From assembly GCF_030758975.1 (NCBI RefSeq), contig NZ_CP132359.1, positions 4,552,995 to 4,616,994 of the forward strand: a stretch of 64,000 nucleotides of DNA. Reading direction: 5' to 3'. A program made the translations under genes and the position numbers. This DNA comes from Bosea beijingensis. Its GTDB lineage: Bacteria; Pseudomonadota; Alphaproteobacteria; Rhizobiales; Beijerinckiaceae. Under the pieces are notes generated by a model that did no database searches, was not told the origin of the DNA, and saw only the letters and a list, made by a program, of their open reading frames with translations. Below are positions 36,876 to 46,664 of this stretch, one piece after another (position 1 is the first letter of the stretch; the number at the start of each line of letters is the position of its first letter).

Positions 36876-37574
36876 TCATATCGTGGTGCGGGCGCCCGGC
36901 GCGCGCATACGTGCGACAACCTCGTCGCTGGTCACCACGTCTCCGAATTGCTGGATGACGTTTTCGAGCGCCGAGCGATGTTCGTCGTCGGAAAGCGCCG
37001 CGCAGCAATCCTCGACCATGATCCCTTTGAAATCCAGCATCATGGCGTCGCGCAGGGTCGACTCGCAGCAGATGTTCGTCTTCGTCCCGGCAATCAGCAG
37101 CGTGTCGATGCCCATGCTGCGCAGGATGCGCTCCAACTGCGAGGACCCGGCGATCATGGCGCTGTAACGGTTCTTCAGCACGATCCGGTCGGCGGGATCG
37201 ACGTCCAGTTCCTTCCAGACGGTCTGGCGTTCCGCCCCGAGGCTTTCGATCGTTCGAGCGCGGACGTCATTGGCGACGAAGCCGTTGAAGAACAGCTCCC
37301 AATCCGAGCGTCCTGCGCTCTGGTTGTTCGCATGAAGCACCCACATCACGGGCACGCCCAGCGGCCGCAACGCGGCGGCGAGCCGGTTGATCGGGCCTAC
37401 GATGCCGCGCGAAGCCGCGACCTCCGCCGGGGCGCCGGGCTCGCAGAACGTGTTCTGCATGTCGATGACGATGAGCGCGCTACGGGCCGGGTCGAGGCTG
37501 TCGAAAGGGTGCAGCCGGCCGCGCCGCGCCATCACGCGGTCGATGATCTCCTGCCTTATCGTCACGCTATGCAT
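36876..37574 (-). CDS. Isochorismatase family cysteine hydrolase
   Basis: This 232-residue hydrolase has the catalytic Asp in ALIVIDMQN, Lys in LKNRYSAMIAG, and Cys in AGTKTNICCEST. The family splits amides or carbamates of small molecules, such as nicotinamide, maleamate or N-carbamoyl compounds. Placed after an aldehyde dehydrogenase in the catabolic block, an amide of a ring-cleavage product is a reasonable substrate, but that is inference. The start at 37574 follows an AAGGAGA site. An in-frame upstream codon at 37592 is less likely. Confidence 0.9.
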   Translation of the reverse strand: MHSVTIRQEIIDRVMARRGRLHPFDSLDPARSALIVIDMQNTFCEPGAPAEVAASRGIVGPINRLAAALRPLGVPVMWVLHANNQSAGRSDWELFFNGFVANDVRARTIESLGAERQTVWKELDVDPADRIVLKNRYSAMIAGSSQLERILRSMGIDTLLIAGTKTNICCESTLRDAMMLDFKGIMVEDCCAALSDDEHRSALENVIQQFGDVVTSDEVVARMRAPGARTTI

Positions 37575-37636
37575 CGTCGTCTCCTTGCTCACCCGAAATG
37601 CGGCCGGTATCGCCGCGCAGGTTTGCTCAGGGCTTG

Positions 37637-39070
37637 TCAGATGACCATCCTGTGAGACAGCGTCTTCACGGTCATATAGTGCGCCAGTCCTTCGGCGCCA
37701 CCCTCGCGGCCATAGCCGCTGTCCTTGACGCCGCCGAAGGGCACCTCGGCGACCGAGGCCTCCAGCGTATTGATCGAGACATTGCCTGACTCGATGCCCT
37801 CGGCGAGTTGGTCGGCGCGGGCTGCCGAATGGGTGAAGCCGTAGGCCGCAAGCCCGAAAGGCAGGGAATTGGCCTTCTCGATGGCTTCCTCGACCGTGCG
37901 AACGGGGTTGATGATCGCCATCGGGCCGAAGGGTTCCTCGCGCAGCGCGCGGGCATCGTCGGGCAACTCGGTGAGGACGGTGGGCGGGAAGAAATAACCG
38001 CGATTGCCAAGGCGCTCGCCGCCGGTCAGGACGCGCCCGCCACGGGCGCGGGCATCGGCGGTGAGCGCTTCCAGCGCCTCGATGCGGCGATGGTTGGCGA
38101 CCGGCCCCATCTGTGTCCCGGCATCGAGGCCGTTGCCGACTTTCGTGGCCTGCGCCTTTTCCACAAAGGCCTTGGTGAAGCGCTCGTAGATATCCTGCTG
38201 GACGAAGAAGCGCGTCGGCGAGGTGCAGACCTGCCCGGCATTGCGGACCTTGCGGGTGGCGGAGAGATGGGCAGCGGCGATGGGGTCGACATCGTCGCAG
38301 ACGATGACCGGGGCATGGCCGCCGAGCTCCATCAGCACCGGCGTCATATGCCGGGCTGCAAGCTCCGAGAGGTGCTTGCCGACCGCAGTCGAGCCGGTGA
38401 AGGCGACGAGTCGGGTCTGCGCCTGCGGGATGAGATAGCTCGAAATCCTGGCGGGCACGCCGAAGACGAGGTTGAACACGCCGGGCGGCACGCCGGCATC
38501 ATGCAGGGCCCGCGCGATATGGAGGGCGCCGGCCGGCGTCTCCTCGGCCGCCTTGATGATGATCGAGCAGCCGGCGGCGAGCGCGCCCGCGATCTTGCGG
38601 CAGGGCTGGCTCATCGGGAAATTCCAGGGCGAGAAGGCCGCGACCGTGCCGACCGGCTGATGCATCACGACATAGCGGATGCCGGGCTCGCTCGGGATGA
38701 CGCGGCCATAGGCGCGCTGGCCCTCGGCCGCATCCCATTCGAAGAACTCGCAGCCCCTGACCACTTCGAGCCGGGCCTGCGCCAGCGGCTTGCCGTGCTC
38801 CAGCGTGATCGAATGGGCGATCTCCTCGACGCGTTCGCGCATCAGCGCGGCGGCCTTCAGCATGATCTCGGCGCGGGTGCGCGGGGCCATACGGCTCCAG
38901 ACCCGGAAGCCCTCGGCGGCAGCCGTCAGCGCATCGTCGAGATCGGATTGAGCGGCCAGCGGCACAGCGCCGATGACGCTCTCATCGGCCGGGTTGAGCA
39001 CCGGCTGCTCCTCCGCCGTCTTCCGCCAGGCGCCGCCGATATAGAGCTTGAGATCGGGATAGGTCGTCAT
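37637..39070 (-). CDS. NAD(P)-dependent aldehyde dehydrogenase, SSADH-like
   Basis: The 477-residue enzyme oxidises an aldehyde to an acid. The general base Glu is in VLMELGGHAP and the nucleophile Cys is in NAGQVCTSPTRF; NAD-binding sequence FSPWNFPMSQP is present. The best family match is the succinate-semialdehyde dehydrogenase group. In this neighbourhood a semialdehyde from ring cleavage, such as 2-aminomuconate semialdehyde, is a candidate. It starts after a 267-nt gap that holds a palindromic repeat, so it may have its own promoter. Confidence 0.92.
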   Translation of the reverse strand: MTTYPDLKLYIGGAWRKTAEEQPVLNPADESVIGAVPLAAQSDLDDALTAAAEGFRVWSRMAPRTRAEIMLKAAALMRERVEEIAHSITLEHGKPLAQARLEVVRGCEFFEWDAAEGQRAYGRVIPSEPGIRYVVMHQPVGTVAAFSPWNFPMSQPCRKIAGALAAGCSIIIKAAEETPAGALHIARALHDAGVPPGVFNLVFGVPARISSYLIPQAQTRLVAFTGSTAVGKHLSELAARHMTPVLMELGGHAPVIVCDDVDPIAAAHLSATRKVRNAGQVCTSPTRFFVQQDIYERFTKAFVEKAQATKVGNGLDAGTQMGPVANHRRIEALEALTADARARGGRVLTGGERLGNRGYFFPPTVLTELPDDARALREEPFGPMAIINPVRTVEEAIEKANSLPFGLAAYGFTHSAARADQLAEGIESGNVSINTLEASVAEVPFGGVKDSGYGREGGAEGLAHYMTVKTLSHRMVI

Positions 39071-39154
39071 GGAAGCCTCGGCTGGCGATGCGTTCAGCGG
39101 TCTCTGCGCGGCGTGTCCGCCGTCTTCAGAAGGACCATAGGTGGCGGGTCATTC

Positions 39155-39205
39155 TGTAATCCAGTCGGCTAAATCAGATAAATTCAGATTGTTATGGTTA
39201 TGAAT
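39155..39205 (-). promoter_or_regulatory. A/T-rich promoter-like stretch before the aldehyde dehydrogenase
   Basis: An A/T-rich island with AAATCAGATAAATTCAGATT (39170-39189) stands out in GC-rich surroundings. It is partly palindromic, with AATC and GATT ends. It lies about 100 nt upstream of the aldehyde dehydrogenase start. I cannot name a specific box. Confidence 0.35.
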
Positions 39206-39226
39206 GGTGCGAGCCCGCCTCATTGC

Positions 39227-39326
39227 CATTCCGGACAAGCCGCGAAGCGGTACAGATCCGGAATCCACCCAACGGCGCGTCGCCCAATCGTGGATTCCGG
39301 GTCTTCGCTTCGCTGCGCCCGGAATG
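39227..39326. repeat. Dispersed palindromic element, about 100 bp
   Basis: An inner perfect 11-bp inverted repeat (CCGGAATCCAC at 39258-39268 and its complement at 39290-39300) is nested inside an outer pair CATTCCGG (39227-39234) and CCGGAATG (39319-39326). The whole can fold into a long hairpin. It sits between aspartate dehydrogenase and the aldehyde dehydrogenase. Its composition is like intergenic repeats in Bosea and Bradyrhizobium. Confidence 0.65.
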
Positions 39327-39337
39327 ACAAGACAAGG

Positions 39338-40153
39338 TCAGCGCACCAGAGTGCTTACGCGGTTCTCGATGAGCCTCACCAACCCCAGCGCCGTCATCTC
39401 CGACGATTTCGGGTTCGTGGCGAGCGGGCGGTTCTCGATGGCGATGTCGAGCTTGCCGAAGGCGCCGCGTGCGCTGAGCTGGTGGCCGTTGCCGCCGGCG
39501 GCGGGATCGGCGACGAGTTCGACGCGGGTGCGGTCGAGTCCGATGCCGGCCAATGCCGAGATCACCGCGACATTGGCGTTCTGCGGGAAGCGCGAGGCGG
39601 CCTCGCGGGCGGTGCCGGAGAAGAAGGCCGTTGGCTTGGTGAGTCCATCGAGCGCGATCAGGCTCTCGGCCGAGGTCCCCTTCCAGGCAGCGGGCGGCTT
39701 GACGATGCGATGGACGACCTCGTCGAGCGGCAGCAGGGAGGCGGCGGTGATGCCATCGATGCCGGCAAGCGCGCCCGGCGGAATCAGGAGCTGGCTGCCC
39801 CGGCTTTCGGCCGCAGCGATCAGGCGGGCGAGCAAGGCGTCGTCGCAGAAGGCGCTGGTCGAGGCGACGGCGAAGGCAGGAGCGTGCGCAAGCGCGGACT
39901 CGCCCCAGATGCCGACCGCTTCGCGGCCTGCGGCCTCGAGGATGAGGTCGAGGTCGAGCCCCGCCAGTTCATCGGGGGTCGTGATCAGCTTCGCGCCGGC
40001 CGGGATATCGGTGGCTGCGGCAGCGTTGCGGACGGCGACAGCAGCGATAGAGATTTCGCCTTTGCTTCTCTCCGCCAGCAATTCCGCGACACGGCGATTG
40101 ATGGCGCCCCAGCCGATCAGGGCGAGGCGCAGTGGCTTGGCGGGACGGGTCAT
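39338..40153 (-). CDS. nadX: Aspartate dehydrogenase-like protein
   Basis: The 271-residue protein begins MTRPAKPLRLALIGWGAINR, a Rossmann glycine motif, and has the blocks LILEAAGREAV and PPGALAGIDGI with the family's conserved glycine turn. It would oxidise L-aspartate to iminoaspartate with NAD(P), or act on a similar amino diacid. In NAD synthesis it supplies iminoaspartate; here it sits in a catabolic operon, so a role in nitrogen removal from an amino acid intermediate is equally possible. It overlaps the upstream hydrolase stop by four bases. Confidence 0.87.
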   Translation of the reverse strand: MTRPAKPLRLALIGWGAINRRVAELLAERSKGEISIAAVAVRNAAAATDIPAGAKLITTPDELAGLDLDLILEAAGREAVGIWGESALAHAPAFAVASTSAFCDDALLARLIAAAESRGSQLLIPPGALAGIDGITAASLLPLDEVVHRIVKPPAAWKGTSAESLIALDGLTKPTAFFSGTAREAASRFPQNANVAVISALAGIGLDRTRVELVADPAAGGNGHQLSARGAFGKLDIAIENRPLATNPKSSEMTALGLVRLIENRVSTLVR

Positions 40154-41277
40154 CGGCCTTCCGCCGTTCGCAGGGCGAGGTGGAGCAGGGCGCCGCCATT
40201 GAGGCCTTCCAGCATGCTGAAATGATGGCCGGGGCAGATCAGGGGCGCCGGCGCCTGCCATGTCGCGGCCAGCGCGGCCGATTGCGCCTTGAAGGCGTCG
40301 CTCTCGCCTTCGCCGACCGCGAAGGCGATCCGCGTGGCCTGCGGACGCGGCTGGGCGATGGGGCTGAGCCGCGTGGCCCGCGCGGCATCGTCGAGCCCGA
40401 GCAGGCGGCCGAGCGGCAGATGGCCGAGCGGATTGAGATGATAAAGGCCGGATAGCAGCAGGGCCGAGGCGATTGGCGGCGTATCCGGGGCGCAGAGCAC
40501 CATAGCGGCGAGATGCCCGCCGGCGGAATGGCCGGAGATATGCAGGCTGTCGGCATCGAGCCCAAGCGCATCGGCTTCACGGACGAGGAAGTTCAGGGCG
40601 GCGACACTCTGGGCGATGCTGCCCTCCAGTGGCGTATCCGGCGCCAGCCCGTAATTCGGCATGGCGACGGCATAGCCTGCATCGAGCAGCCCTTGCGCAA
40701 ACTGGGCGTGCTGGACCTTGTCCGAGGCCTGCCAGTAGCCGCCATGGATGAAGACGAAGATCGGCGCGCGCGTTGTGCCGGCCGGGCGGTAGAGGTCGAG
40801 CGTCTCGAAACGGCCGGAGCCATAGGCGAGATCGGCGGCGCCGTGGCGGGCGCGGAAGGCCTCGCCGTCGCGGCTCCATTGCCGGAACAGCGCCTTCATG
40901 TCGGCCTGCAGGCGCGGGCTGTATTGCCGGCCGAGCTCGCGCAAGCTGTAGCCATCGACAAGCGTATCGGGCAGCGGTTGTGCGGGAGCATGGCGCGCGC
41001 GGATTGTCAGGCCGGGCTCGGCGCTGGGCACAAGGCGGATGGTCGGACGGAAGCCGGCGAAGGTCTCGCGATAGGCCAATTCGACGGTATGGCGGGAGAG
41101 ATGGAAGGCTTCGGGCCGATCGGTTTCCCAGACCATCTCGCGCAGGTGATGCGGGCCGCAGCCGGCGGCGATGAGCCCGGCCAGAACATGGCCCAGCGCA
41201 TCGCGCAGGGCCTCGACCGGATCGGTCTCGGTGCTGTGCGCGACGATTTCTTGGAGTTCCGTCTCAGACGCCGACAT
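40150..41277 (-). CDS. RidA-like/alpha-beta hydrolase fusion protein
   Basis: The 375-residue chain has two parts. Residues about 20-98 resemble the second half of a RidA/YjgF imine deaminase: EALRDALGHVLAGLIAAGCG, then REMVWETDRPEAFHLSR and AYRETFAGFRPTIRL. Residues about 115-375 are an alpha/beta hydrolase of the arylformamidase kind with the oxyanion motif HGGYW (178-182), nucleophile Ser251 in GHSAGG and His351 or His352 in PGHHFS. The first strands of a normal RidA are missing, so that domain may bind rather than catalyse. It overlaps livF by 14 nt and the next gene by four, so it is clearly part of the operon. Confidence 0.8.
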   Translation of the reverse strand: MSASETELQEIVAHSTETDPVEALRDALGHVLAGLIAAGCGPHHLREMVWETDRPEAFHLSRHTVELAYRETFAGFRPTIRLVPSAEPGLTIRARHAPAQPLPDTLVDGYSLRELGRQYSPRLQADMKALFRQWSRDGEAFRARHGAADLAYGSGRFETLDLYRPAGTTRAPIFVFIHGGYWQASDKVQHAQFAQGLLDAGYAVAMPNYGLAPDTPLEGSIAQSVAALNFLVREADALGLDADSLHISGHSAGGHLAAMVLCAPDTPPIASALLLSGLYHLNPLGHLPLGRLLGLDDAARATRLSPIAQPRPQATRIAFAVGEGESDAFKAQSAALAATWQAPAPLICPGHHFSMLEGLNGGALLHLALRTAEGR

Positions 41278-41964
41278 AGCGATGCACCAGTTCCGCGTTA
41301 GCTGCGAGGTCGGTGCTGGAGCCCGACCAGACCGTGCGGCCCTTTTCGATGATGTAGTGCCGGTCGGCGATGCGCTTCAGCACATTGATGTTCTTGTCGA
41401 TCAGCAGGATCGACTGGCCTTGCGCCTTCAACGCCTCGATGCAGCCCCAGATCTCGGCGCGGATCACCGGCGCGAGGCCCTCGGTCGCCTCGTCGAGGAT
41501 CAGGAGCTTGGGATTGGTCATCAGGGCGCGGCCGACCGCAAGCATCTGCTGCTCTCCGCCCGAGAGCGTGCGGGCCGATTGGCCGGCGCGCTCCTGCAGG
41601 CGGGGGAACAGGGCGTAGACCCGTTCCAGCGTCCATGGCGAGGAGCGCTTCAGCCGGTTCGAGGCGGTGGCGACGAGGTTTTCGCGCACACTCAGCGTCG
41701 GGAAGACCTGTCGGCCTTCCGGCACGAGGCCGATGCCGCAGCGGGCGATCTTCTCGGGTGCGATGCCGCGCACGTCCCGGCTCTCGAAGCGGATGTCGCC
41801 ACCCTTGGGCGCCAGCAGCCCCATGATCGAGCGCACGGTCGTGGTCTTGCCCATTCCGTTGCGGCCAAGCAGGGTCACGACCTCGCCCTCGGCGATGTCG
41901 AGCGCGACGTCGAACAGCACCTGGCTCCGGCCATAGGCGGATTGCAGGTTGCGCACGCTCAGCA

Positions 41965-41965
<1 letters not shown>
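41264..41965 (-). CDS. Branched-chain-type ABC transporter ATPase, LivF
   Basis: This 233-residue ATPase has Walker A GRNGMGKTT, signature LSGGEQQML and Walker B LLILDEATEGLAP, as in LivF. It powers uptake with LivG, the two permeases and the binding protein encoded just upstream. Its start overlaps the livG stop by one base and its end runs 14 nt into the RidA-hydrolase gene. I avoid a substrate name because the importer sits in an amino-aromatic-type operon. Confidence 0.94.
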
Positions 41966-42713
<748 letters not shown>

Positions 42714-42717
<4 letters not shown>

Positions 42718-43736
42718 GGCGCGCTCCTGCCGAGGCCGACGCGGGAGAGCAGGCCGTTGAGCCCGCCCTGGGTGAAGAGCACGACGAGCAGCAGGATCGG
42801 CCCGAGCACGAGTTGCCAGTGCTCGGTCCAGCTCGTCAGCACGGTCTCGAGGATGACGAGGGCGGCGGCGCCCAGGAGCGGGCCGAGCAAGGTGCCGACG
42901 CCGCCGAGGATGACCATGATCATCAGCTCGCCGGACTTGGTCCAGTGCAGCATGTCAGGGCTGACGAAGCGCAGGTAATTCGCCATCAGCGCGCCGGCGA
43001 GACCGGCACCCATCCCGGAAATGACGAAGGCGGCGAGCTTGTAGCGATAAGGCGCGATGCCGATCGCGGCCATGCGCCGCTCGTTCTGGCGGATGCCTGC
43101 GAGAACCATGCCGAAGCGCGAGCCGACGATGCGCCAGAGCGCCAGGAAGACAAGCGCCGCGATGGCGAGGCAGATGAAATAGAAGGTGACGTCGTCGCGG
43201 GTGTTGAGGTCGAACAGGGCATTGCGGCGGCGGATCGTCATGCCGTCATCGCCGCCATAGGCCTTGAGCGAGACAAAGAGGAAGAACAGCATCTGCGCGA
43301 AGGCGAGCGTGATCATGATGAACTGCACGCCGCTGGTACGCAGCGAAAGCGCGCCGATCACGCAGGCGAAGAGGCCGGCGACGAGGATCGCGGCCGGCAG
43401 CGTGATCAGCAACTGGTCCGTGCCGGGGATGAAGCCGAGGAAGAGCGCGTCGTCGGCGAAGGTGCGGTAAAGGATGCCGACCGCATAGCCGCCGATGCCG
43501 AAGAAGGCGGCGTGGCCGAACGAGACCATCCCGCCGAAGCCGAGGGCGAGGTTCAGGCTGGCGGCGGCGATGGCATAGATCAGCACGCGCGTCGCCAGCG
43601 GCACCAGCGCCGGCTGGCCGATCGCCTGGACGACGAAGGGCAGGGCAACCAGCACGACGGCGAGGGCCAGCAGCGCGACGATGCGGCCCGGTGCGGGGGT
43701 GGCCGAATCCGTGTGGGTGATGGTGTTCTCAGACAT
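42714..43736 (-). CDS. Branched-chain-type ABC transporter permease, LivM
   Basis: The 340-residue membrane protein has about ten hydrophobic segments and the LivM signature LNLALGFGGMVSFGHAAFFG. The C-terminal part with GGVGTLLGPLLGAAAL contacts the ATPases. It overlaps LivH by eight bases and LivG by four. Confidence 0.94.
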
Positions 43737-44643
43737 GGGCGGGGAACAGTCCCTTGGGCCGCACCAGCAGCACGATCGCCATCAGCAGATAGATTCCCAT
43801 CGAGGCGAGGCCGGCGCCGAGGGCATCCGCCTCCGAGCCGGTCATGACATGGCGCAGCAGGCCGGGCGCGAAGGCGCGTAAGCTCGTGTCGACGAGGCCG
43901 ACGAGCAGCGCGCCGAAGAAGGCGCCGCGAATCGAACCGACGCCGCCGATCACCACCACGACGAAGGTCATGATCAGGATCTGCTCGCCCATGCCGACCT
44001 GCACGGCGAGGATCGGCCCGGCCATCAGGCCGGCGAGGCCGGCGAGCAGGGCGCCGAGCGCGAAGACGGCGGTGTAGAGCAGGCGGATGTCGACGCCGAG
44101 CGCGCGCACCATCTCGCGATGGGTGGCGCCGGCGCGCACCAGCATGCCGATGCGGGTGCGGTTGATCAGCAGATAGAGGCCGAGCGCGACGAGAAGACCG
44201 ACGGCGATGATCGCGAGCCGATAGACCGGATAGGTCAGGCCGGGCAGGAGCTGCACGGAGCCGTTCAGCGCCGGAGGCACCGAGACGAAGAGCGGCTGGC
44301 GCCCGAAGAGCAGCGTCACGCTCTGGTTGAAGATCAGGATCAGCGCGAAGGTCGCCAGCACCTGGTCGAGATGATCCCGCGCATAGAGCCTTCGCAGCAC
44401 GACGAGCTCCATCGCCATGCCGACGAACGCTGCGGCGGCGAGGCCGGCGAGCACGGCGATCAGGAAGGAGCCGGTCTGCGCCGCGGCGAAGGCGGCGGCA
44501 TAGGCGCCGACCATGTAGAGCGAGCCATGGGCGAGGTTGATCACCCCCATGATGCCAAAGATCAGCGTCAGCCCGGCCGCGAGCAGGAACAGCATCACGC
44601 CGAACTGCAGGCCGTTGAGCAATTGTTCGAGAACGAGCGTCAT
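43729..44643 (-). CDS. Branched-chain-type ABC transporter permease, LivH
   Basis: This 304-residue membrane protein has the LivH motifs GLTLIFGIMGVINLAHGSLY and GGVGSIRGAFFGALLVG. It forms the channel with LivM. I prefer ATG 44643; in-frame GTG and TTG codons lie just upstream and no strong ribosome site decides between them. Confidence 0.92.
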   Translation of the reverse strand: MTLVLEQLLNGLQFGVMLFLLAAGLTLIFGIMGVINLAHGSLYMVGAYAAAFAAAQTGSFLIAVLAGLAAAAFVGMAMELVVLRRLYARDHLDQVLATFALILIFNQSVTLLFGRQPLFVSVPPALNGSVQLLPGLTYPVYRLAIIAVGLLVALGLYLLINRTRIGMLVRAGATHREMVRALGVDIRLLYTAVFALGALLAGLAGLMAGPILAVQVGMGEQILIMTFVVVVIGGVGSIRGAFFGALLVGLVDTSLRAFAPGLLRHVMTGSEADALGAGLASMGIYLLMAIVLLVRPKGLFPAHV

Positions 44644-44732
44644 CACTGCCAAATCCGGACAGGCGGCAGAGGCGTGTGATCCTCCGCCGCCGTTCCGATA
44701 CGAGAGTTGCGTGAACGGCTAGACCAGCCGGT

Positions 44733-45896
44733 TCAGAGCTTGCAGTCCTTGGCGTAGACGTCGCCATGGTTGCTCAGCACCTTGCCGGAGGTCTTGAGCA
44801 CCGGCGTGCCGTCGGCGCCCTTCTCGACCTTGAGCGCGTACCAGTCCTGCACCGGGTGCTGGTTCGGGCCGAACTTGAAGGCGCCGCGGACCGACTGGAA
44901 ATCCGCCTTGGCCAGCGCCGTGCGCAGGGCCGGCACATCGGCCTTGCCGCCGGTCGCTTTCAGGGCAGACGCAATGGCGAGCGCGGCGTCGTAGCCCTGG
45001 CTGGCATAATAGGTCGGGGCGCGGTTGTAGGCCTTGGTCCAGGCCTCCATGAATTTCTTGTTGGCCGCGTTGTCGAAGTCGGAATTCCAGTGCGCGGTGA
45101 CGCTGAGACCCAAAGCGGATTCGCCGACCGCCTTCAGCGTGGTGGCGTCGAGCGAGGGCTCGGCCAGCACCATCGGGGTCTTACCGAGCAGGCCGGCCTG
45201 CTGGTACTGGCGCAGGAAGGCGATGCCGAGGCCGCCAGGGTGGAACTGGAAGACGACGTCGGGATTGGCGGCGCGGATCTGCGCCATCTCGGGGGCGAAG
45301 TCGGTCTGGTCGAGGCGGGTATAGACCTCGCCGGCGATCTCGCCCTTGAACATGCGCTTGAAGCCGGTCAGCGCGTCCTTGCCGGCCTGGTAGTTCGGCG
45401 CGAGGATGAAGGCCTTCTTGTAGCCGAGATTGGTGGCGTATTGCCCGGCGCTCTCGTGCAGGCTGTCGTTCTGCCAGGAAACGACGAAGTAGTTGGCGTT
45501 GCACTCCTTGCCGGCGAAGTTCGAGGGCGCGGCATTGGGGCTGACATAGAGCGCGTTGGAATCGACGATATCGGGCACGGTCGCACCGGCGACGTTCGAG
45601 AAGACGATGCCGGTGAATATCTTCACGCCGTCGGTCTTCAGCATCTTCTCGGCGATCTGCTTGCCCTGGCCGGGCTTCAGCGCGTCGTCCTCGACCATCA
45701 GCTCGACCGGCACGCCGCCGAGCTTGCCGCCCTCGAGGTCGATGGCGAGCTTGAACGCGTCGCGGATGTCCTGGCCGAGATAGCCGCCAGGCCCCGAGAG
45801 CGTGGTGATCATGCCGATCTTGACCGGCTGCTGGGCCAGCGCCGTGGAGGCCGCCAGCGTGGTCGCGATGCCGAAGAGCAATCCGCGCAGTTTCAT
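44733..45896 (-). CDS. Periplasmic substrate-binding protein, Leu/Ile/Val-type family
   Basis: The 387-residue protein has a signal peptide ending TALAQQPVKIG and continues GMITTLSGPGGYLGQDIRD, the start of family 1 periplasmic binding domains of LivK/aromatic-compound type. Conserved blocks NVAGATVPD and ASQGYDAALA follow. It captures the transporter's substrate. Such proteins next to aromatic-degradation genes often bind aromatic acids. Two ATGs (45899, 45896) are adjacent; GGAG spacing favours the second. Confidence 0.93.
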   Translation of the reverse strand: MKLRGLLFGIATTLAASTALAQQPVKIGMITTLSGPGGYLGQDIRDAFKLAIDLEGGKLGGVPVELMVEDDALKPGQGKQIAEKMLKTDGVKIFTGIVFSNVAGATVPDIVDSNALYVSPNAAPSNFAGKECNANYFVVSWQNDSLHESAGQYATNLGYKKAFILAPNYQAGKDALTGFKRMFKGEIAGEVYTRLDQTDFAPEMAQIRAANPDVVFQFHPGGLGIAFLRQYQQAGLLGKTPMVLAEPSLDATTLKAVGESALGLSVTAHWNSDFDNAANKKFMEAWTKAYNRAPTYYASQGYDAALAIASALKATGGKADVPALRTALAKADFQSVRGAFKFGPNQHPVQDWYALKVEKGADGTPVLKTSGKVLSNHGDVYAKDCKL

Positions 45897-46079
45897 CATG
45901 GACTCCAGTCGTTCCGTTTTTGCCTCTGAGATGGTCGAACGCGGCGTTTCTGCGCCGCCGCGCTTAGGCGTATTTCGATGCACCATCACCGCGCCCCGGC
46001 CGGGACGCAAGGCGCTGCTGCCTGTTATCCAAGCACGGACTCCCTCGCTAGCGGGAGCCCGTCTTTCGGAGTGGCAGCG

Positions 46080-46631
46080 TCAGAGCGCGACCCAGCCGGC
46101 TGGGGGCTTGCGGCCGGGATGGAGCGCGCCGCAATGCTTGCAGGTGCGGGCCTTCTCGTCCGCGAAGAACGCTTCGTAGAGCGGCGGCAGGTCCTTCACG
46201 AGGTCCTTCACCTTGAGCTCGATGCGGTACACGAGGCCCTGGCACTCGAAGCAGTACCATTCGAAGCCGTCGACCTGATCGCCATGGCGCGCCGGCTCGA
46301 CCACGAGTCCGATCGAGCCTTCCTGCGGGCGCTGCGGGGAATGGCGCACATGCGGCGGCAAAAGGAAGACGTCGCCCTCGCGGATCGTGACGTCATAGTG
46401 CTTCCCGTTGTCGACCAGCTTCAGCATCATGTCGCCCTTGAGCTGGTAGAAGAACTCCTCCACCGGGTCGTCATGGTAGTCAGCGCGCTGGTTCGGGCCG
46501 CCGACGACCATCACGGTCATCTGGCCGTCGTCGAACACCTTCTTGTTGCCGACCGGCGGCTTGAGCAGGTGCTCATGCTCCGCGATCCATTTCTTGAAGT
46601 TGAAGGCCTTGAGCCGTCCTTCGGTCGCCAT
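46080..46631 (-). CDS. nbaC: 3-Hydroxyanthranilate 3,4-dioxygenase
   Basis: This 183-residue cupin opens the ring of 3-hydroxyanthranilate to 2-amino-3-carboxymuconate semialdehyde. Iron ligands His53, Glu59 and His97 and substrate residues Arg49, Arg101 and Glu112 are all present; they match the known Cupriavidus enzyme with a shift of two. The second, rubredoxin-like iron site typical of bacterial forms is intact in CFEC (127-130) and CKHC (164-167). I chose MATEGRL at 46631. It lies 33 nt after the DapA-family gene in one transcription unit. The usual decarboxylase partner (ACMSD) is not in the window. Confidence 0.94.
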   Translation of the reverse strand: MATEGRLKAFNFKKWIAEHEHLLKPPVGNKKVFDDGQMTVMVVGGPNQRADYHDDPVEEFFYQLKGDMMLKLVDNGKHYDVTIREGDVFLLPPHVRHSPQRPQEGSIGLVVEPARHGDQVDGFEWYCFECQGLVYRIELKVKDLVKDLPPLYEAFFADEKARTCKHCGALHPGRKPPAGWVAL

Positions 46632-46664
46632 GGTTCCCACTCCCATCCTTACTCGTGAATTCGA

